DNA of 64,000 nucleotides, from positions 586,490 through 650,489 of the forward strand of contig NZ_OBEH01000003.1 in assembly GCF_900215465.1 (NCBI RefSeq). The letters are read 5' to 3'. The notes beneath the pieces were generated by a model. That model did no database searches, was not told the DNA's origin, and saw only the letters and a program-made list of their open reading frames with translations. The number at the start of each line of letters is the position of its first letter. Positions within the stretch are counted from its first letter, which is position 1. Origin of the DNA: Flagellimonas pacifica. GTDB taxonomy: Bacteria; Bacteroidota; Bacteroidia; Flavobacteriales; Flavobacteriaceae. Below, piece by piece: positions 1-9,721 of the stretch. Made by a program: the position numbers and the translations under genes.

Positions 1-61
1 TGGCGAATTGGAGCTGTTGTCCAAAATAAAACTTTCAGAAATAGAGGTTATGGAGAACTAA
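1..61 (+). CDS. Possible 3' end of an upstream gene (partial)
   Basis: Reading frame 2 is open from the window edge to a TAA at 59-61 and would encode a 19-residue acidic C-terminus ending EIEVMEN. It ends convergently, overlapping the stop of the next gene by 4 bp, a spacing typical of real gene ends here. Too little is present to name it. Frame 1 also stays open and reads vaguely like a GNAT motif, but continues far into the antisense of a real gene. Confidence 0.3.
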   Translation, partial: GELELLSKIKLSEIEVMEN

Positions 62-591
62 TCCATACTCAATCGAATATCGGTAGCTTCCCCATCAATG
101 ATTCGGACAATAAAAAGACTGCTGTTGTCATGGTCATCCATTTGATTGTATTTTTTTATTCCCAATACTTTGTTCACAAAATTTGGAGTAGTATTACTAT
201 GGCCCACTACTAAAACGTTGAGCCCTTCATTATCTATTTTAAATGCTTCAAAGTCAATAGAACTGGGGTCATAATATTTTACATCTATGTTTTTTTTTAC
301 TGAGGTTGGTGCTGCAGTCATGGATGTCCTCTCATAATTGGTAGAATAAATAACATCAATGGCAATAGGGTCAAAAACTTCGGCCCATTTAATAGCTCTT
401 CCCAATCCGTCTTGGTTTAACTCTGGATCACGGTTTTCAGGGTCAGAACGATCCTTTTCCGCATGTCTTATAAAATAAAATGTAGAAACCACAGGATCTT
501 CTGTAATTTCCATATCTTTATTTGAATTATTACAGCTGGTAGTTCCAACTATAAAAATTGCAACCGCAATCAAAAGTTTGGTGATTCGCAT
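58..591 (-). CDS. SixA/phosphoglycerate-mutase-like histidine phosphatase lipoprotein
   Basis: Predicted histidine phosphatase-superfamily protein of about 177 residues, probably anchored as a lipoprotein. The N-terminus is a hydrophobic signal ending in a lipobox-like GTTSC, followed by the family signature FIRHAEK (the RHG-type motif carrying the phospho-accepting His). A later VVGHSNT matches the second catalytic His motif. Substrate is unknown. An in-frame ATG at 624 would add 11 residues before the signal; the ATG at 591 sits directly before the hydrophobic stretch and is preferred. A TACATTTA element (640-633, minus strand) lies just upstream of both. The gene is divergent from the PorP/SprF-like gene. 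Confidence 0.75.
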   Translation of the reverse strand: MRITKLLIAVAIFIVGTTSCNNSNKDMEITEDPVVSTFYFIRHAEKDRSDPENRDPELNQDGLGRAIKWAEVFDPIAIDVIYSTNYERTSMTAAPTSVKKNIDVKYYDPSSIDFEAFKIDNEGLNVLVVGHSNTTPNFVNKVLGIKKYNQMDDHDNSSLFIVRIIDGEATDIRLSMD

Positions 592-663
592 AGTAATTGA
601 TCTAAAATCCCCTTTTTTTACCATATAGTACTTAAATGTAACGTTTAAAATTCACTTTCTCGT

Positions 664-2166
664 ATGTATAGGTTTCGAGTTTGTTTCTTATTGGTTTTGG
701 CAACCACCATTCTATGTGCGCAAGAGCGAACATTACCCGCTGATTTCAGGCAACATGGACTAACACAGTTTAATGCGAGTCTTTTAAATGCTACTTATGG
801 TATGGATTGGAACAATCCGAATTCAGTTTCCATTTGGACACGTTGGCAATGGCAAACTGTAGATGGTGACCCTACCAGTTTATTTGCGAATTATACTCAT
901 GGAATTGACCAACAATCATCTTTTGGAATTGGTTTTTTGCAACACAATACCGGTACTTATCTGTATACGGGAGCCAATTTAAACTACGCTTATGCCATTC
1001 CCATAGATAATTCTATGAAGCTGATAGTTGGAGTGAACACTTTTGCATTTCAAGAAAAATTAGCGGATGATCGTTTTATTTCCAATCCTGATATTGATTT
1101 GCCTCAGTTGGAAAGTACAAATGATTTCATTTTACAATTTTCACCTGCAATACGATTACAAGTAGATCAATTTAGTGTTGGACTGGCAGTGGAAAATGCA
1201 ATTGATTTCAATTTATCGGATAGTGGAAATGATGATTCGAGGAATTCGGGCATTTTTATTGGAACGTTGAGCAATGATTTTCCAGTTACCTTATTTTCTG
1301 GATTGGAACATAGTTTTGTGCGCCCTATACTTTACGTAAAAGCAATTCCGGATGCGGATACACAATTTGGCATTAATGGATTGTTATCCACATCTAAATT
1401 TTGGTTACAAGGGGGCTATAATAGTTTTTATGGAATATCTGGCGGTGCAGGTGTAACTTTTGCTAAGCAATTTTCCATTGGAGGGTTGTTGGAATTTGGA
1501 ACTGATAGTGTTTTAAGCGATGAGAAATCTACTGTTGAGTTGATAGCTTCGTACCATTTTGGAAGAACTGACCAACGAAGAAAAGTAGTAGGGTTTGATG
1601 TTGAAAAAGATGATGCATTGGCTTTGGAACGTATAAAAGCGGAAGAAGAACAAAAACGGCGAGAAGCGCAAAAAGCTCAAGAGGCGGAGAAAAAAGCTAT
1701 TGAGCAACAAAAAAGATTGGAAGAAGCAAAGCAATTTGATGTTGAAAAAGAGGAGTTGCATAAAAAGCAGGCACAAGAAAGAGATTCTATGGGCAAAGCG
1801 ATATTGATAGATAAAGAATTAATAGATGCCCAGAGAAAGAAGGACAGTATAGCAGAACTTCAGCGTGAAAAAGTAGAGCTTAGGCCTAACGAAAGATATG
1901 AAGAGGTCACCAATGCTGAAGGTATGGAACCTGGTTTTTATTTAATAGCCAATGTGTTCGGTACCAAACGCTATTTTGAGAGTTTCATGCTTACACTGAA
2001 AAAAATGGGACTAAATCCAAAATCGTTTTATAGAAGCCAGAACAAGTTTAATTATGTGTATTTGGAACGCTATAACACCATGCGGGAGGCCAGAGAAGCA
2101 AGAGATAGTAGGTTAGATGGGAAATACCCAGGCAAGACCTGGGTTTTTAGGGTGAGGGCAAATTAA
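664..2166 (+). CDS. PorP/SprF-type outer-membrane protein with C-terminal SPOR-like domain
   Basis: Predicted type IX secretion-associated PorP/SprF-family beta-barrel protein of 500 residues. A signal peptide (about residues 1-19, ending LCAQ) is followed by a beta-rich region to about residue 300 with the family-typical RWQWQTVDGDPTS start. A highly charged Glu/Lys/Gln/Ala coiled-coil segment follows (about 310-400). The last 75 residues look like a SPOR-type peptidoglycan-binding domain (GFYLIANVFGTKRYFESF). Ordinary PorP/SprF proteins end after the barrel at about 300-340 residues, so the tail is an extension that could tether the barrel to the cell wall. No large adhesin gene adjoins it within the window. 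Confidence 0.75.
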   Translation: MYRFRVCFLLVLATTILCAQERTLPADFRQHGLTQFNASLLNATYGMDWNNPNSVSIWTRWQWQTVDGDPTSLFANYTHGIDQQSSFGIGFLQHNTGTYLYTGANLNYAYAIPIDNSMKLIVGVNTFAFQEKLADDRFISNPDIDLPQLESTNDFILQFSPAIRLQVDQFSVGLAVENAIDFNLSDSGNDDSRNSGIFIGTLSNDFPVTLFSGLEHSFVRPILYVKAIPDADTQFGINGLLSTSKFWLQGGYNSFYGISGGAGVTFAKQFSIGGLLEFGTDSVLSDEKSTVELIASYHFGRTDQRRKVVGFDVEKDDALALERIKAEEEQKRREAQKAQEAEKKAIEQQKRLEEAKQFDVEKEELHKKQAQERDSMGKAILIDKELIDAQRKKDSIAELQREKVELRPNERYEEVTNAEGMEPGFYLIANVFGTKRYFESFMLTLKKMGLNPKSFYRSQNKFNYVYLERYNTMREAREARDSRLDGKYPGKTWVFRVRAN

Positions 2167-2171
2167 ATATC

Positions 2172-2768
2172 TTATTTTTTGATTTCCCTTTGTACCAAAT
2201 GCTCTAAATAGGCTATAGTGTTGATGAGGTATTTTCTATCTCGTGTCATTGTGGACATGGCAATGGCACCTTGTAGCATTGTAAAAAGTTGTTTGGCAAA
2301 TTGAAGTGGTGGAACAGGCAAATGTATTTCATTTAGATTCACCCCATTCTCCAAGACCAATGCTATTTTACCTTCAATTTCTTTAATGGTTTCCTTTACT
2401 GCCGCGGCAAGCAATTTATGGTTGTTTTGTGCATCGACCCCAACATTTAATATGGGACATCCACCAAAAGGAAGGGTAAATACATCATATTGTCTGTAGA
2501 ATCGTAACAGAGAATACAATTTGTCCAAGGCACTGCCTTCCACATCCAATTTTTCATCTATAATCGCCAACAAATGGTTCTGATTGTACTCAAATGCTGA
2601 TAGAGCAAGTGTTTCCTTGTTCTCAAAATTCCCGTATATGGCACCTTTGGTAAGCCCTGTAGCTTCCGTAAGGTCACTCATACTTGTACCCACATACCCA
2701 AACTTATTGAAAATTGGTGCAACAGTTTCGATTATATAGGCTGTGGTCCGCTCTGCTTTTTTGGTCAT
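2172..2768 (-). CDS. TetR/AcrR family transcriptional regulator
   Basis: One-component repressor of 198 residues. The N-terminal helix-turn-helix (about residues 9-55) carries the family pattern GYVGTSMSDLTEATGLTKGA followed by YGNFENKE. The C-terminal ligand domain is helical and not assignable to a known effector. It ends 6 bp from the convergent PorP/SprF-like gene. No efflux pump or enzyme lies next to it that would reveal its target; the neighbour upstream is clpB in the same direction but separated by a strong terminator. Confidence 0.9.
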   Translation of the reverse strand: MTKKAERTTAYIIETVAPIFNKFGYVGTSMSDLTEATGLTKGAIYGNFENKETLALSAFEYNQNHLLAIIDEKLDVEGSALDKLYSLLRFYRQYDVFTLPFGGCPILNVGVDAQNNHKLLAAAVKETIKEIEGKIALVLENGVNLNEIHLPVPPLQFAKQLFTMLQGAIAMSTMTRDRKYLINTIAYLEHLVQREIKK

Positions 2769-2838
2769 AGTGGTCAGGGTTGGTTCTGGGTCTTGCTAAT
2801 ATATAAAAAACAGATACTGCATGGTATATTAAAATGTA

Positions 2839-2870
2839 AAAGCCCTTATTTTTAACAAAATAAGGGCTTT
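2839..2870 (-). terminator. Rho-independent terminator of clpB
   Basis: Perfect 14-bp stem (AAAGCCCTTATTTT with its complement), loop TAAC, ending in a T-run on the minus strand, 20 bp after the clpB stop. The symmetrical A/T flanks may make it work in both directions. Confidence 0.9.
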
Positions 2871-2889
2871 GATTAATTACAATCTCCGT

Positions 2890-5490
2890 TTAGTTCACCA
2901 GTTCGTTTTGATTTCTGAAGACTAATTTATCATCAAAAGAGTCAAGCAAAATGATACTCTCGGCTTTTATTTTTCCAGCCAAAAGTTCTTTGGAAAGATT
3001 GTTCAGAACTTCTTTTTGAATTAATCTTTTTACAGGTCTTGCCCCAAACTGGGGATCGTATCCCTTTTCTGCCAAGTAAACAATTGCCTCTTCCGTGGCA
3101 TCTAAGGTAATATGTTGTTTGGAAACCATCTTTTTGAGCTGATCCAACTGAAGTCGGACAATTTCTTTGATATCTGACTTGGTCAATGGAGTGAACATGA
3201 TGATATCATCAATTCGGTTCAAGAACTCCGGTCTAATAGTTTTACGAAGCAAGCCCATTACCTCTGTTCGGGCCGCTTCCGTTGCACTTTCCACATCCAC
3301 AGCGCCTTCAAACTTTTCTTGAATTATTGGACTACCCATGTTACTGGTCATGATGATGATAGAATTTTTAAAATCTGCCACCCGACCTTTATTGTCTGTC
3401 AATCTGCCCTCATCCAACACTTGCAATAAAATATTGAACGTGTCGGGATGGGCTTTTTCAATCTCATCCAATAAGACCACAGAATATGGCTTTCTTCTAA
3501 CTGCTTCTGTCAATTGTCCACCTTCATCATAGCCCACATATCCGGGAGGCGCACCAACCAATCTGCTTACGGAATGACGTTCTTGGTATTCGCTCATATC
3601 TATCCGGGTAATGGCATTTTCATCATCAAACAAGTACGCCGCCAATGTTTTGGCCAATTCTGTTTTACCAACACCTGTATTTCCGAGAAATAGGAATGAA
3701 CCTATTGGTTTTTTAGCATCTTGTAGTCCAGCCCTACTTCTTCGAATAGCATCGGAAACTGCAACAATGGCTTCTTCTTGACCAACCACACGTTTGTGCA
3801 GTACATTTTCAAGTTTCAGCAGTTTTTCCCGCTCACTTTGCAACATTTTGGTCACTGGAATACCGGTCCATTTGGCAACTACTTCGGCAATGTCCTCATT
3901 GGTAACTTCTTCTTTGATAAGTGTTCCAGAACTCTGTTGTTCTGTCAATTCCTCCTGCAGTTTCTCAAGTCGCTCTTGGGATTCCTTTATTTTTCCATAG
4001 CGTAACTCTGCCACTTTCCCATAATCTCCATTACGTTCTGCACGTTCGGCTTCGAGTTTAAAATTCTCTATATCCTGTTTTGTTTTTTGGATGTTGTCCA
4101 CAACACTTTTTTCGCTTTCCCATTGCGCAAAAATCTCATTGCGATCCTCTTTCAAATTGGCCAGTTCCAGATTGAGGCTCTGCAACTTGGGTTTGTCGTT
4201 TTCCCGTTTTATGGCTTCAATTTCAATTTCCAACTGCATTATTTTCCGGTCCAGCACATCCAGTTCCTCAGGTTTGGAATTGATTTCCATCCGAAGTTTG
4301 GAAGCGGCTTCGTCCATAAGATCTATGGCTTTGTCCGGCAAAAATCTATTAGTGATGTACCGTTGGGATAATTCAACTGCGGAGATTACAGCTTCATCCT
4401 TAATACGCACTTTGTGATGCGCTTCATACTTTTCTTTTATTCCCCTTAAAATTGAAATAGCACTTTCCGTATCGGGCTCATCAATCACCACTTTTTGAAA
4501 CCTTCGTTCCAAAGCTTTGTCCTTTTCAAAGTATTTTTGATATTCATCTAGGGTAGTGGCCCCAATAGCTCTAAGTTCGCCCCTTGCCAAAGCAGGTTTA
4601 AGGATATTGGCTGCATCCATGGCTCCTTGACCTCCACCGGCACCTACAAGGGTGTGTATTTCATCAATAAAAAGCACGATATCCCCATCAGAAGAAGTGA
4701 CTTCCTTGATGACCGCTTTTAGACGCTCCTCAAATTCTCCTTTGTATTTGGCGCCAGCGATGAGTGCTCCCATGTCTAGGGAGTAGATTGTTTTGTCCTT
4801 AAGGTTTTCAGGAATATCTCCTTGCACAATTCTATGGGCCAATCCTTCTGCAATTGCTGTTTTGCCCACCCCGGGTTCACCAACCAACATTGGATTGTTC
4901 TTGGTTCTTCGGGATAAAATTTGAAGCACTCTCCTTATTTCTTCATCCCTTCCAATAACAGGGTCAAGTTTACCACTGTCCGCAAGTTGGTTTAGGTTTT
5001 TGGCATATTTATCTAACGAATTATAGGTATCCTCCGCACTTTGGGAAGTTACTTTGCCGCCTTTTCTAAGTTCTTCAATGGCAGCTTTCAGATGTTTTTC
5101 CGTGACTCCTTGATCCTTAAGAATTTGAGCTATCTTACTTTTTGATTTGAAAATGGCCAAGAACAAATGCTCTATGGATACAAATTCATCCCCCATTTTT
5201 TTAGCAACAATGGAGGCTTCGTTCAAAGATTTTCCAGCTTCTCTTGAAAGCATAATCTCTCCTCCAGAAACTTTGGAAAAACTTTCCAATTCTTTTTCTA
5301 GAATCTGATGGATCAATGATGTATTGACATTGAGTTTTTTAAGAATAAAGGGCAATACATTTTCGTCAACCTCAGCGATGGCTTTGAAAATATGTTCATT
5401 TTCTATTTGTTGATGCCCAAGCTCTTGAGCAAGCTGCTGTGCTTGCTGAATGGCTTCTTGTGATTTTATGGTGAAATTATTAAAGTTCAT
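2890..5490 (-). CDS. clpB: ATP-dependent chaperone ClpB (Hsp100 disaggregase)
   Basis: Hexameric AAA+ disaggregase that extracts polypeptides from aggregates together with DnaK, also encoded in this window. 866 residues from the ATG at 5490; a TTG two codons upstream was rejected because the family begins [13 protein letters not shown]. Order: Clp N-repeats (about 5-145), first AAA+ domain with Walker [10 protein letters not shown], a coiled-coil middle domain (about 400-525, marking ClpB rather than ClpC/ClpA), second AAA+ domain with [12 protein letters not shown], and a C-terminal small domain. Length is normal. The upstream region shared with ytxJ contains four GACAT repeats resembling those before dnaK. 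Confidence 0.97.
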   Translation of the reverse strand: MNFNNFTIKSQEAIQQAQQLAQELGHQQIENEHIFKAIAEVDENVLPFILKKLNVNTSLIHQILEKELESFSKVSGGEIMLSREAGKSLNEASIVAKKMGDEFVSIEHLFLAIFKSKSKIAQILKDQGVTEKHLKAAIEELRKGGKVTSQSAEDTYNSLDKYAKNLNQLADSGKLDPVIGRDEEIRRVLQILSRRTKNNPMLVGEPGVGKTAIAEGLAHRIVQGDIPENLKDKTIYSLDMGALIAGAKYKGEFEERLKAVIKEVTSSDGDIVLFIDEIHTLVGAGGGQGAMDAANILKPALARGELRAIGATTLDEYQKYFEKDKALERRFQKVVIDEPDTESAISILRGIKEKYEAHHKVRIKDEAVISAVELSQRYITNRFLPDKAIDLMDEAASKLRMEINSKPEELDVLDRKIMQLEIEIEAIKRENDKPKLQSLNLELANLKEDRNEIFAQWESEKSVVDNIQKTKQDIENFKLEAERAERNGDYGKVAELRYGKIKESQERLEKLQEELTEQQSSGTLIKEEVTNEDIAEVVAKWTGIPVTKMLQSEREKLLKLENVLHKRVVGQEEAIVAVSDAIRRSRAGLQDAKKPIGSFLFLGNTGVGKTELAKTLAAYLFDDENAITRIDMSEYQERHSVSRLVGAPPGYVGYDEGGQLTEAVRRKPYSVVLLDEIEKAHPDTFNILLQVLDEGRLTDNKGRVADFKNSIIIMTSNMGSPIIQEKFEGAVDVESATEAARTEVMGLLRKTIRPEFLNRIDDIIMFTPLTKSDIKEIVRLQLDQLKKMVSKQHITLDATEEAIVYLAEKGYDPQFGARPVKRLIQKEVLNNLSKELLAGKIKAESIILLDSFDDKLVFRNQNELVN

Positions 5491-5510
5491 TTTCAATGTT
5501 TTTACTTGGG

Positions 5511-5617
5511 TAATGTCAACAACCTTACCATAGGTAAAGTACAGTCAAAATGTCGGTAAAACCTTGAAAATAAAGGACATTTCGTCAGCTTGTAAGCTTT
5601 TTGCGCATGCCCGACAT
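5511..5617. promoter_or_regulatory. GACAT-repeat region between clpB and ytxJ
   Basis: The clpB/ytxJ intergenic region contains GACAT four times: read toward clpB as TTGACATT (5520-5511) and CGACATTT (5555-5547), and read toward ytxJ as GGACATTT (5575-5583) and CCGACATA (5611-5618). About 0.3 occurrences would be expected by chance in this length on both strands. The dnaK upstream region shows the same enrichment, and both contain TGTACTTT (here 5543-5536, minus strand). Function as a heat-shock control element is inferred, not known. Confidence 0.35.
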
Positions 5618-5635
5618 AACTAGTAAATTTGATGC

Positions 5636-6025
5636 ATGGGAATATTTGACAACTTATTTGGCAAAAAAGAGCAAACACAACGTGAAGAAAAACAGATTCC
5701 ATGGATACCTTTGGTAGACATGGCGCAGTTGGATGAGGTTGCAGAAAAATCGAAAACCAGAACCCAACTCATTTTTAAACACTCTACCACTTGTGGAATA
5801 AGTAGAATGGTGTTGAACATGTTCACGGAATCTTACAACCTGAACGAAGAAAAGGATATTTATTTTTTGGACCTACATGCGCATCGTGATGTTTCCAATG
5901 CCGTAGCATCCAAGTTTCAGGTAATGCATCAATCTCCACAATTATTGATTGTTAAGAATGGAGAGGTTAGCTTCCATACTTCGCATGGGGCTATTTCGGA
6001 TATAAATCTACAGGAATACGTATAA
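5636..6025 (+). CDS. ytxJ: YtxJ-like thioredoxin-fold protein (bacillithiol-system type)
   Basis: Small cytosolic thioredoxin-fold protein of 129 residues, assigned in annotation practice to bacillithiol redox systems. The only active-site cysteine is in HSTTCGIS (Cys53), matching the monothiol TCxxS motif of the YtxJ family. The segment around SPQLLIVKNGE supplies the cis-Pro strand of a thioredoxin fold. It is divergent from clpB, and a TAAATTTG element ends only 5 bp before the ATG (5624-5631), so its mRNA may have almost no leader. No bacillithiol synthesis genes are present in the window. Confidence 0.85.
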   Translation: MGIFDNLFGKKEQTQREEKQIPWIPLVDMAQLDEVAEKSKTRTQLIFKHSTTCGISRMVLNMFTESYNLNEEKDIYFLDLHAHRDVSNAVASKFQVMHQSPQLLIVKNGEVSFHTSHGAISDINLQEYV

Positions 6026-6057
6026 AAAAAGCCCCGACGAATAGCCGGGGCTTTTTT
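6025..6057. terminator. Bidirectional rho-independent terminator
   Basis: Stem AAAAAAGCCCCG paired with CGGGGCTTTTTT around a 9-nt loop. It starts at the ytxJ stop and lies between convergent genes; T-runs in both directions suit both. Confidence 0.9.
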
Positions 6058-6115
6058 ATTTAATCAAACTGGGGCATTTGAATAATATTGTTGAATCTCA
6101 ATTCGATAATTTGTT

Positions 6116-7321
6116 TTAATCATTGAACTGATTATCCGCAACAAACCGGTTCTGGGTAATAATGGACTTCAATCTTAATTTTAAGTCCTCCCCGGCATCA
6201 TAGACCATCTGTTCGTTGGTAGGGAACGGAACGGCCCTAACATTCAGTAAAGTGATTAGATCAGTATCCAAAGCTCTTTTATCTCCTCTATAGTTGGCAT
6301 ATATGTGCTCAAAGACAAATTCACTACTTAAAGGATAAGAGTTGATTTCCTGACCGCTCTTTAAATCAGTAAAACTTACTTTGGCTCCTATTTGGGCTGT
6401 CTTAAATTGAGTGAACTGGTAAAAATTGCACTTCACCTTTTTGAACTTATCAACTTTTATATCGTTTCCAAGACTGTCCTTGGCTACATTTCCATTATCG
6501 TCCAATACATATTTATAACCGTCTTTGACCAGTTTTTCTTTTATGATCTGCTTCTCGTTTACTTGTTCTGGAGAAACATTGATTTCCCTAAAGTCAAGGT
6601 TAAGCGCATAGTCATATTTAATATTGGTCACCGGATTGGAATGGTACTCCATCCAAAAGTCATTGATACCATACGCATTGAAATCCAATAGTTCGTCTTC
6701 CAATCGTTCAGGAATAATCTGTTGTGTGCCATTACCAATTTCTACCCTCACATATTCGAGCCCTTTGGCATAGGCATCGTCCATTTTGGCAATGGTTTCT
6801 TTGTAACCTGGGTTTATTTCCTGTAAATATTTCAATTCGCTATAAGCAGCTCTATAATCTTCCTTTTCGTTAGCGGAGGTCAAAAGATTATTGGCATTGC
6901 TGTATAAATACTCAGATAGGTTATTTTTTGTAGCTACAATTCTTGAGTCATAGTTTACAAAATCAAACGAGGCATTCCTGTTTTCATCATAAATAGGAAG
7001 TGGCATTAACGGCCTAATTCGCTCCTGAATCTGTTTCAGTTGCAAGTATTTGTTGTATATGGTTTCCAAGTTTGCAGGATTACCATCTCCTTCTAAAAAG
7101 GATATTTGCTCCATTTCACGCTGAGCATTTTTGACAAAAGCGTCCTCTAAGAGCAAAACATATGCTTGATGTCCTTTTTTGGTTTTGTTTTCCGCAAGGT
7201 TTTTAATGGCTTTGTTCATGGCCGAAATATAGTTGCCACTGTTCAATGCCTCCTGGGTTTTCTTTACACCGCCACAAGCGGCAAGCAGAATTAATGTGCT
7301 AATGAGTAATAGTTTTTTCAT
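6116..7321 (-). CDS. Conserved lipoprotein of unknown function
   Basis: 401-residue predicted lipoprotein. The signal peptide ends in LLAACGG (lipidated Cys16). The N-terminal half is helical with TPR-like character (NSGNYISAMNKAIKNLAEN, then EKEDYRAAYSELKYLQEINP); the C-terminal half is mixed alpha/beta without a motif I recognise. Helical repeats plus a lipid anchor fit a periplasmic scaffold or envelope protein, but no function can be assigned. It is transcribed alone, divergently from glyA across a 250-bp AT-rich region. Confidence 0.75.
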   Translation of the reverse strand: MKKLLLISTLILLAACGGVKKTQEALNSGNYISAMNKAIKNLAENKTKKGHQAYVLLLEDAFVKNAQREMEQISFLEGDGNPANLETIYNKYLQLKQIQERIRPLMPLPIYDENRNASFDFVNYDSRIVATKNNLSEYLYSNANNLLTSANEKEDYRAAYSELKYLQEINPGYKETIAKMDDAYAKGLEYVRVEIGNGTQQIIPERLEDELLDFNAYGINDFWMEYHSNPVTNIKYDYALNLDFREINVSPEQVNEKQIIKEKLVKDGYKYVLDDNGNVAKDSLGNDIKVDKFKKVKCNFYQFTQFKTAQIGAKVSFTDLKSGQEINSYPLSSEFVFEHIYANYRGDKRALDTDLITLLNVRAVPFPTNEQMVYDAGEDLKLRLKSIITQNRFVADNQFND

Positions 7322-7539
7322 GGCTTTTTGATTTTATGGTTTTTAGTTGGTTTCCAACAGCCGTGCCAAAAACCTATATTCTAGTAACGAAAAAGGATAT
7401 ATGGTAGTATAATTTCGATGAAATACACAAAAAATGTACTTTTTTTAATAATTCTGAAGTGAAAGCATATTGTTAATTGCCATTTGATAAAATACCTTTC
7501 AGTGTCATTTTTTTTAGGTTCAAATTCCTATTCTATTCG

Positions 7540-7547
7540 TAATTTTG
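7540..7547 (+). promoter_or_regulatory. Candidate glyA promoter -7 element
   Basis: TAATTTTG matches the Bacteroidota -7 consensus TAnnTTTG and lies 25 bp before the ATG at 7572. It overlaps the alternative TTG start (7545), which therefore cannot be used if this promoter is real. No clear -33 TTG was seen. Confidence 0.5.
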
Positions 7548-7571
7548 GGACTTCTTAAATTTAAAAGGCAG

Positions 7572-8849
7572 ATGCAAAGAGACCACCAAATTTTTGACCT
7601 CATCGAGGATGAAAGAAATAGACAGCTAGAAGGGATTGAACTTATAGCTTCAGAGAATTTTACAAGCCCTCAGGTAATGGAGGCTGCAGGTTCTGTGTTA
7701 ACCAACAAATATGCTGAGGGATATCCCGGAAAGCGTTATTATGGAGGTTGTGAGGTAGTTGACGAGGTTGAACAATTGGCCATAGACCGGGCCAAGGAGC
7801 TTTTTGGTGCTGTTTATGCCAATGTACAGCCACATTCTGGTTCTCAGGCCAACGCAGCGGTCTACCATGCTTGTTTGAAGCCAGGGGATACCATTTTAGG
7901 TTTTGACCTTTCGCATGGAGGACATCTTACCCATGGATCACCGGTGAATTTCTCTGGAAAATTGTACAATCCTGTTTTTTATGGTGTGGATGAGGAAACG
8001 GGAACTTTGAATTATGATAAGATTCAGGAAATTGCAACCAAAGAGAAGCCAAAGATGATCATTGCCGGGGCTTCTGCATATTCCCGTGATATGGACTTTA
8101 AAAGGTTTAGGGAGATAGCAGATAGCGTGAATGCCATATTATTGGCAGATATATCACATCCTGCAGGATTGATTGCCAAAGGAATCATGAACGACCCTAT
8201 ACCACATTGCCATATAGTTACAACAACTACCCATAAAACATTGAGAGGCCCTAGGGGAGGTCTTATATTAATGGGAGAGAATTTTGAAAACCCTTTTGGA
8301 ATTAGGCTTAAGAACGGAAACCTACGTAAAATGTCCGGTTTACTGGACTTGGCAGTGTTCCCAGGCAATCAAGGAGGACCATTGGAGCATATCATAGCTG
8401 CAAAGGCAGTGGCTTTTGGCGAGGCACTTTCTGATGACTTTTTACATTATATGCTGCAAGTGAAGAAAAATGCGGATGCCATGGCCAAAGCATTTATGAA
8501 AAGAGATTACAAAGTAATCTCTGGCGGAACGGACAACCATATGATGTTGATTGATCTCAGAAACAAGAACATTACAGGTAAGGACGCTGAAAAAGCCTTG
8601 GAACTTGCTGCAATTACGGCCAATAAAAATATGGTGCCATTTGATGATCAATCCCCGTTCATTACTTCTGGGGTTAGATTTGGGACGCCTGCAATAACCA
8701 CGCGTGGGCTTGTAGAGTCTGACATGGAGACCATTGTTGGCTTTATTGATGAGGTAATCACAAATCCTGGTGATGAAGCGCATATTGCACAAATAAAAAC
8801 AAAGGTCAATGACTTAATGAAGTCACGACCTTTATTCACTACAAAATAG
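7572..8849 (+). CDS. glyA: Serine hydroxymethyltransferase
   Basis: PLP enzyme converting serine plus tetrahydrofolate to glycine and methylene-THF, the main source of one-carbon units. 425 residues from the ATG at 7572, giving the family start [14 protein letters not shown]; a longer frame beginning with TTG would add nine atypical residues. Family motifs seen: [26 protein letters not shown], and [14 protein letters not shown], which contains the PLP-binding lysine. Length is normal. It stands alone between divergent and convergent neighbours. Confidence 0.97.
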   Translation: MQRDHQIFDLIEDERNRQLEGIELIASENFTSPQVMEAAGSVLTNKYAEGYPGKRYYGGCEVVDEVEQLAIDRAKELFGAVYANVQPHSGSQANAAVYHACLKPGDTILGFDLSHGGHLTHGSPVNFSGKLYNPVFYGVDEETGTLNYDKIQEIATKEKPKMIIAGASAYSRDMDFKRFREIADSVNAILLADISHPAGLIAKGIMNDPIPHCHIVTTTTHKTLRGPRGGLILMGENFENPFGIRLKNGNLRKMSGLLDLAVFPGNQGGPLEHIIAAKAVAFGEALSDDFLHYMLQVKKNADAMAKAFMKRDYKVISGGTDNHMMLIDLRNKNITGKDAEKALELAAITANKNMVPFDDQSPFITSGVRFGTPAITTRGLVESDMETIVGFIDEVITNPGDEAHIAQIKTKVNDLMKSRPLFTTK

Positions 8850-8887
8850 AAACTACCTGTGCTTATTAAAGCAAGGGTTTTATTGTC

Positions 8888-9544
8888 TTAATCCAAAAGA
8901 AAGAAATCTTCTTTTCGGAGCTGTTTTGTTTTTAGGTTATATACAATCACATCGTGTTGTAGGTCATCTTCAAAATAGAGGCCCCAATAGTCAAAATATG
9001 GTTTTTGATCATTTATGACCTTGGCGTCTTCTTTTTGTTTGTCCTCAAAGACCGGAACAAAAATTTCATAGGGCATTTGGGTGAGACCTCTGGTAAAATA
9101 CACAAAGTGCTCACTGGCTTTGGATATAACATCTTCTAATTGTTCAGGAATACTATGGTCATAGATTCTTGTAATTATTAAAGATGTATCCCTAAAATGC
9201 AGTGAAAGTTCTGCAATATCTACGGTATTGTTATTGTTGGCGCCCAGTTTTTGAAAGGCAGCATCAAAAGCGGATGTAACTGTACCTTCTTTTTCAATAC
9301 AGGCAAAACCGCCCCAGTCACCATTATTAAAATGGTGGAGACTTTCGGTTAGCCCAAAATTACAATAGAGGTCTAAGACCAGGTCTGTTTTCTCATTATT
9401 GGTATGATAACGGCATTGTACTCCTACTTCTGCAAAAAATTCTTTCTCCAGAACTTTGATGAACTCATTTAACCCATCCGCGGTAACAAAAGTCCGTATA
9501 CCGCTTAGGGGGAAATTAGGGTTGACTTTTTTTTGGAATGGCAT
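8888..9544 (-). CDS. Hypothetical cytosolic protein
   Basis: 218 residues, no signal peptide or membrane segment, acidic C-terminus ending EDFFLLD. I do not recognise the family. The start was set at the ATG at 9544 because a perfect TAACTTTG -7 element (9582-9575, minus strand) overlaps the longer TTG start at 9577. The protein alternates beta-rich and helical segments with several aromatic patches (GDWGGFACIEKEG, YFDYWGLYFEDDLQ). It is separated from the regulator gene upstream by 177 bp and seems to be its own transcription unit. Confidence 0.7.
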   Translation of the reverse strand: MPFQKKVNPNFPLSGIRTFVTADGLNEFIKVLEKEFFAEVGVQCRYHTNNEKTDLVLDLYCNFGLTESLHHFNNGDWGGFACIEKEGTVTSAFDAAFQKLGANNNNTVDIAELSLHFRDTSLIITRIYDHSIPEQLEDVISKASEHFVYFTRGLTQMPYEIFVPVFEDKQKEDAKVINDQKPYFDYWGLYFEDDLQHDVIVYNLKTKQLRKEDFFLLD

Positions 9545-9574
9545 GTTTTGTGGTTTTGCTTGAATGTTCTCTCT

Positions 9575-9582
9575 CAAAGTTA
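9575..9582 (-). promoter_or_regulatory. Candidate -7 promoter element
   Basis: On the minus strand the bases read TAACTTTG, a full match to TAnnTTTG, 31 bp before the ATG of the downstream hypothetical gene. No -33 element could be identified. Confidence 0.5.
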
Positions 9583-9721
9583 AAACGAATCTTTATTTTC
9601 AGGTTGGAGGAAAACCTTAAAAATTCTGGGGGTTTTCCCCTATTTGCACGTTTTTTTTGAAAAAAACACCACAAAAAATGACTTTCTTGTGAATGGACAA
9701 ACCAAAAGGAGGTATGGAATT

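Noticed and set aside
1..213. Frame 1 reading resembling a GNAT motif (RNRGYGEL)
   Set aside because: The frame runs on into the antisense of a convincing lipoprotein gene, so the resemblance is probably accidental.
4087..4417. Plus-strand open frames inside clpB
   Set aside because: Antisense shadows of a fully conserved AAA+ gene; no promoter or family match.
5502..5826. Minus-strand frames across the clpB/ytxJ intergenic region
   Set aside because: They overlap ytxJ antisense or the GACAT repeat region and have no family pattern.
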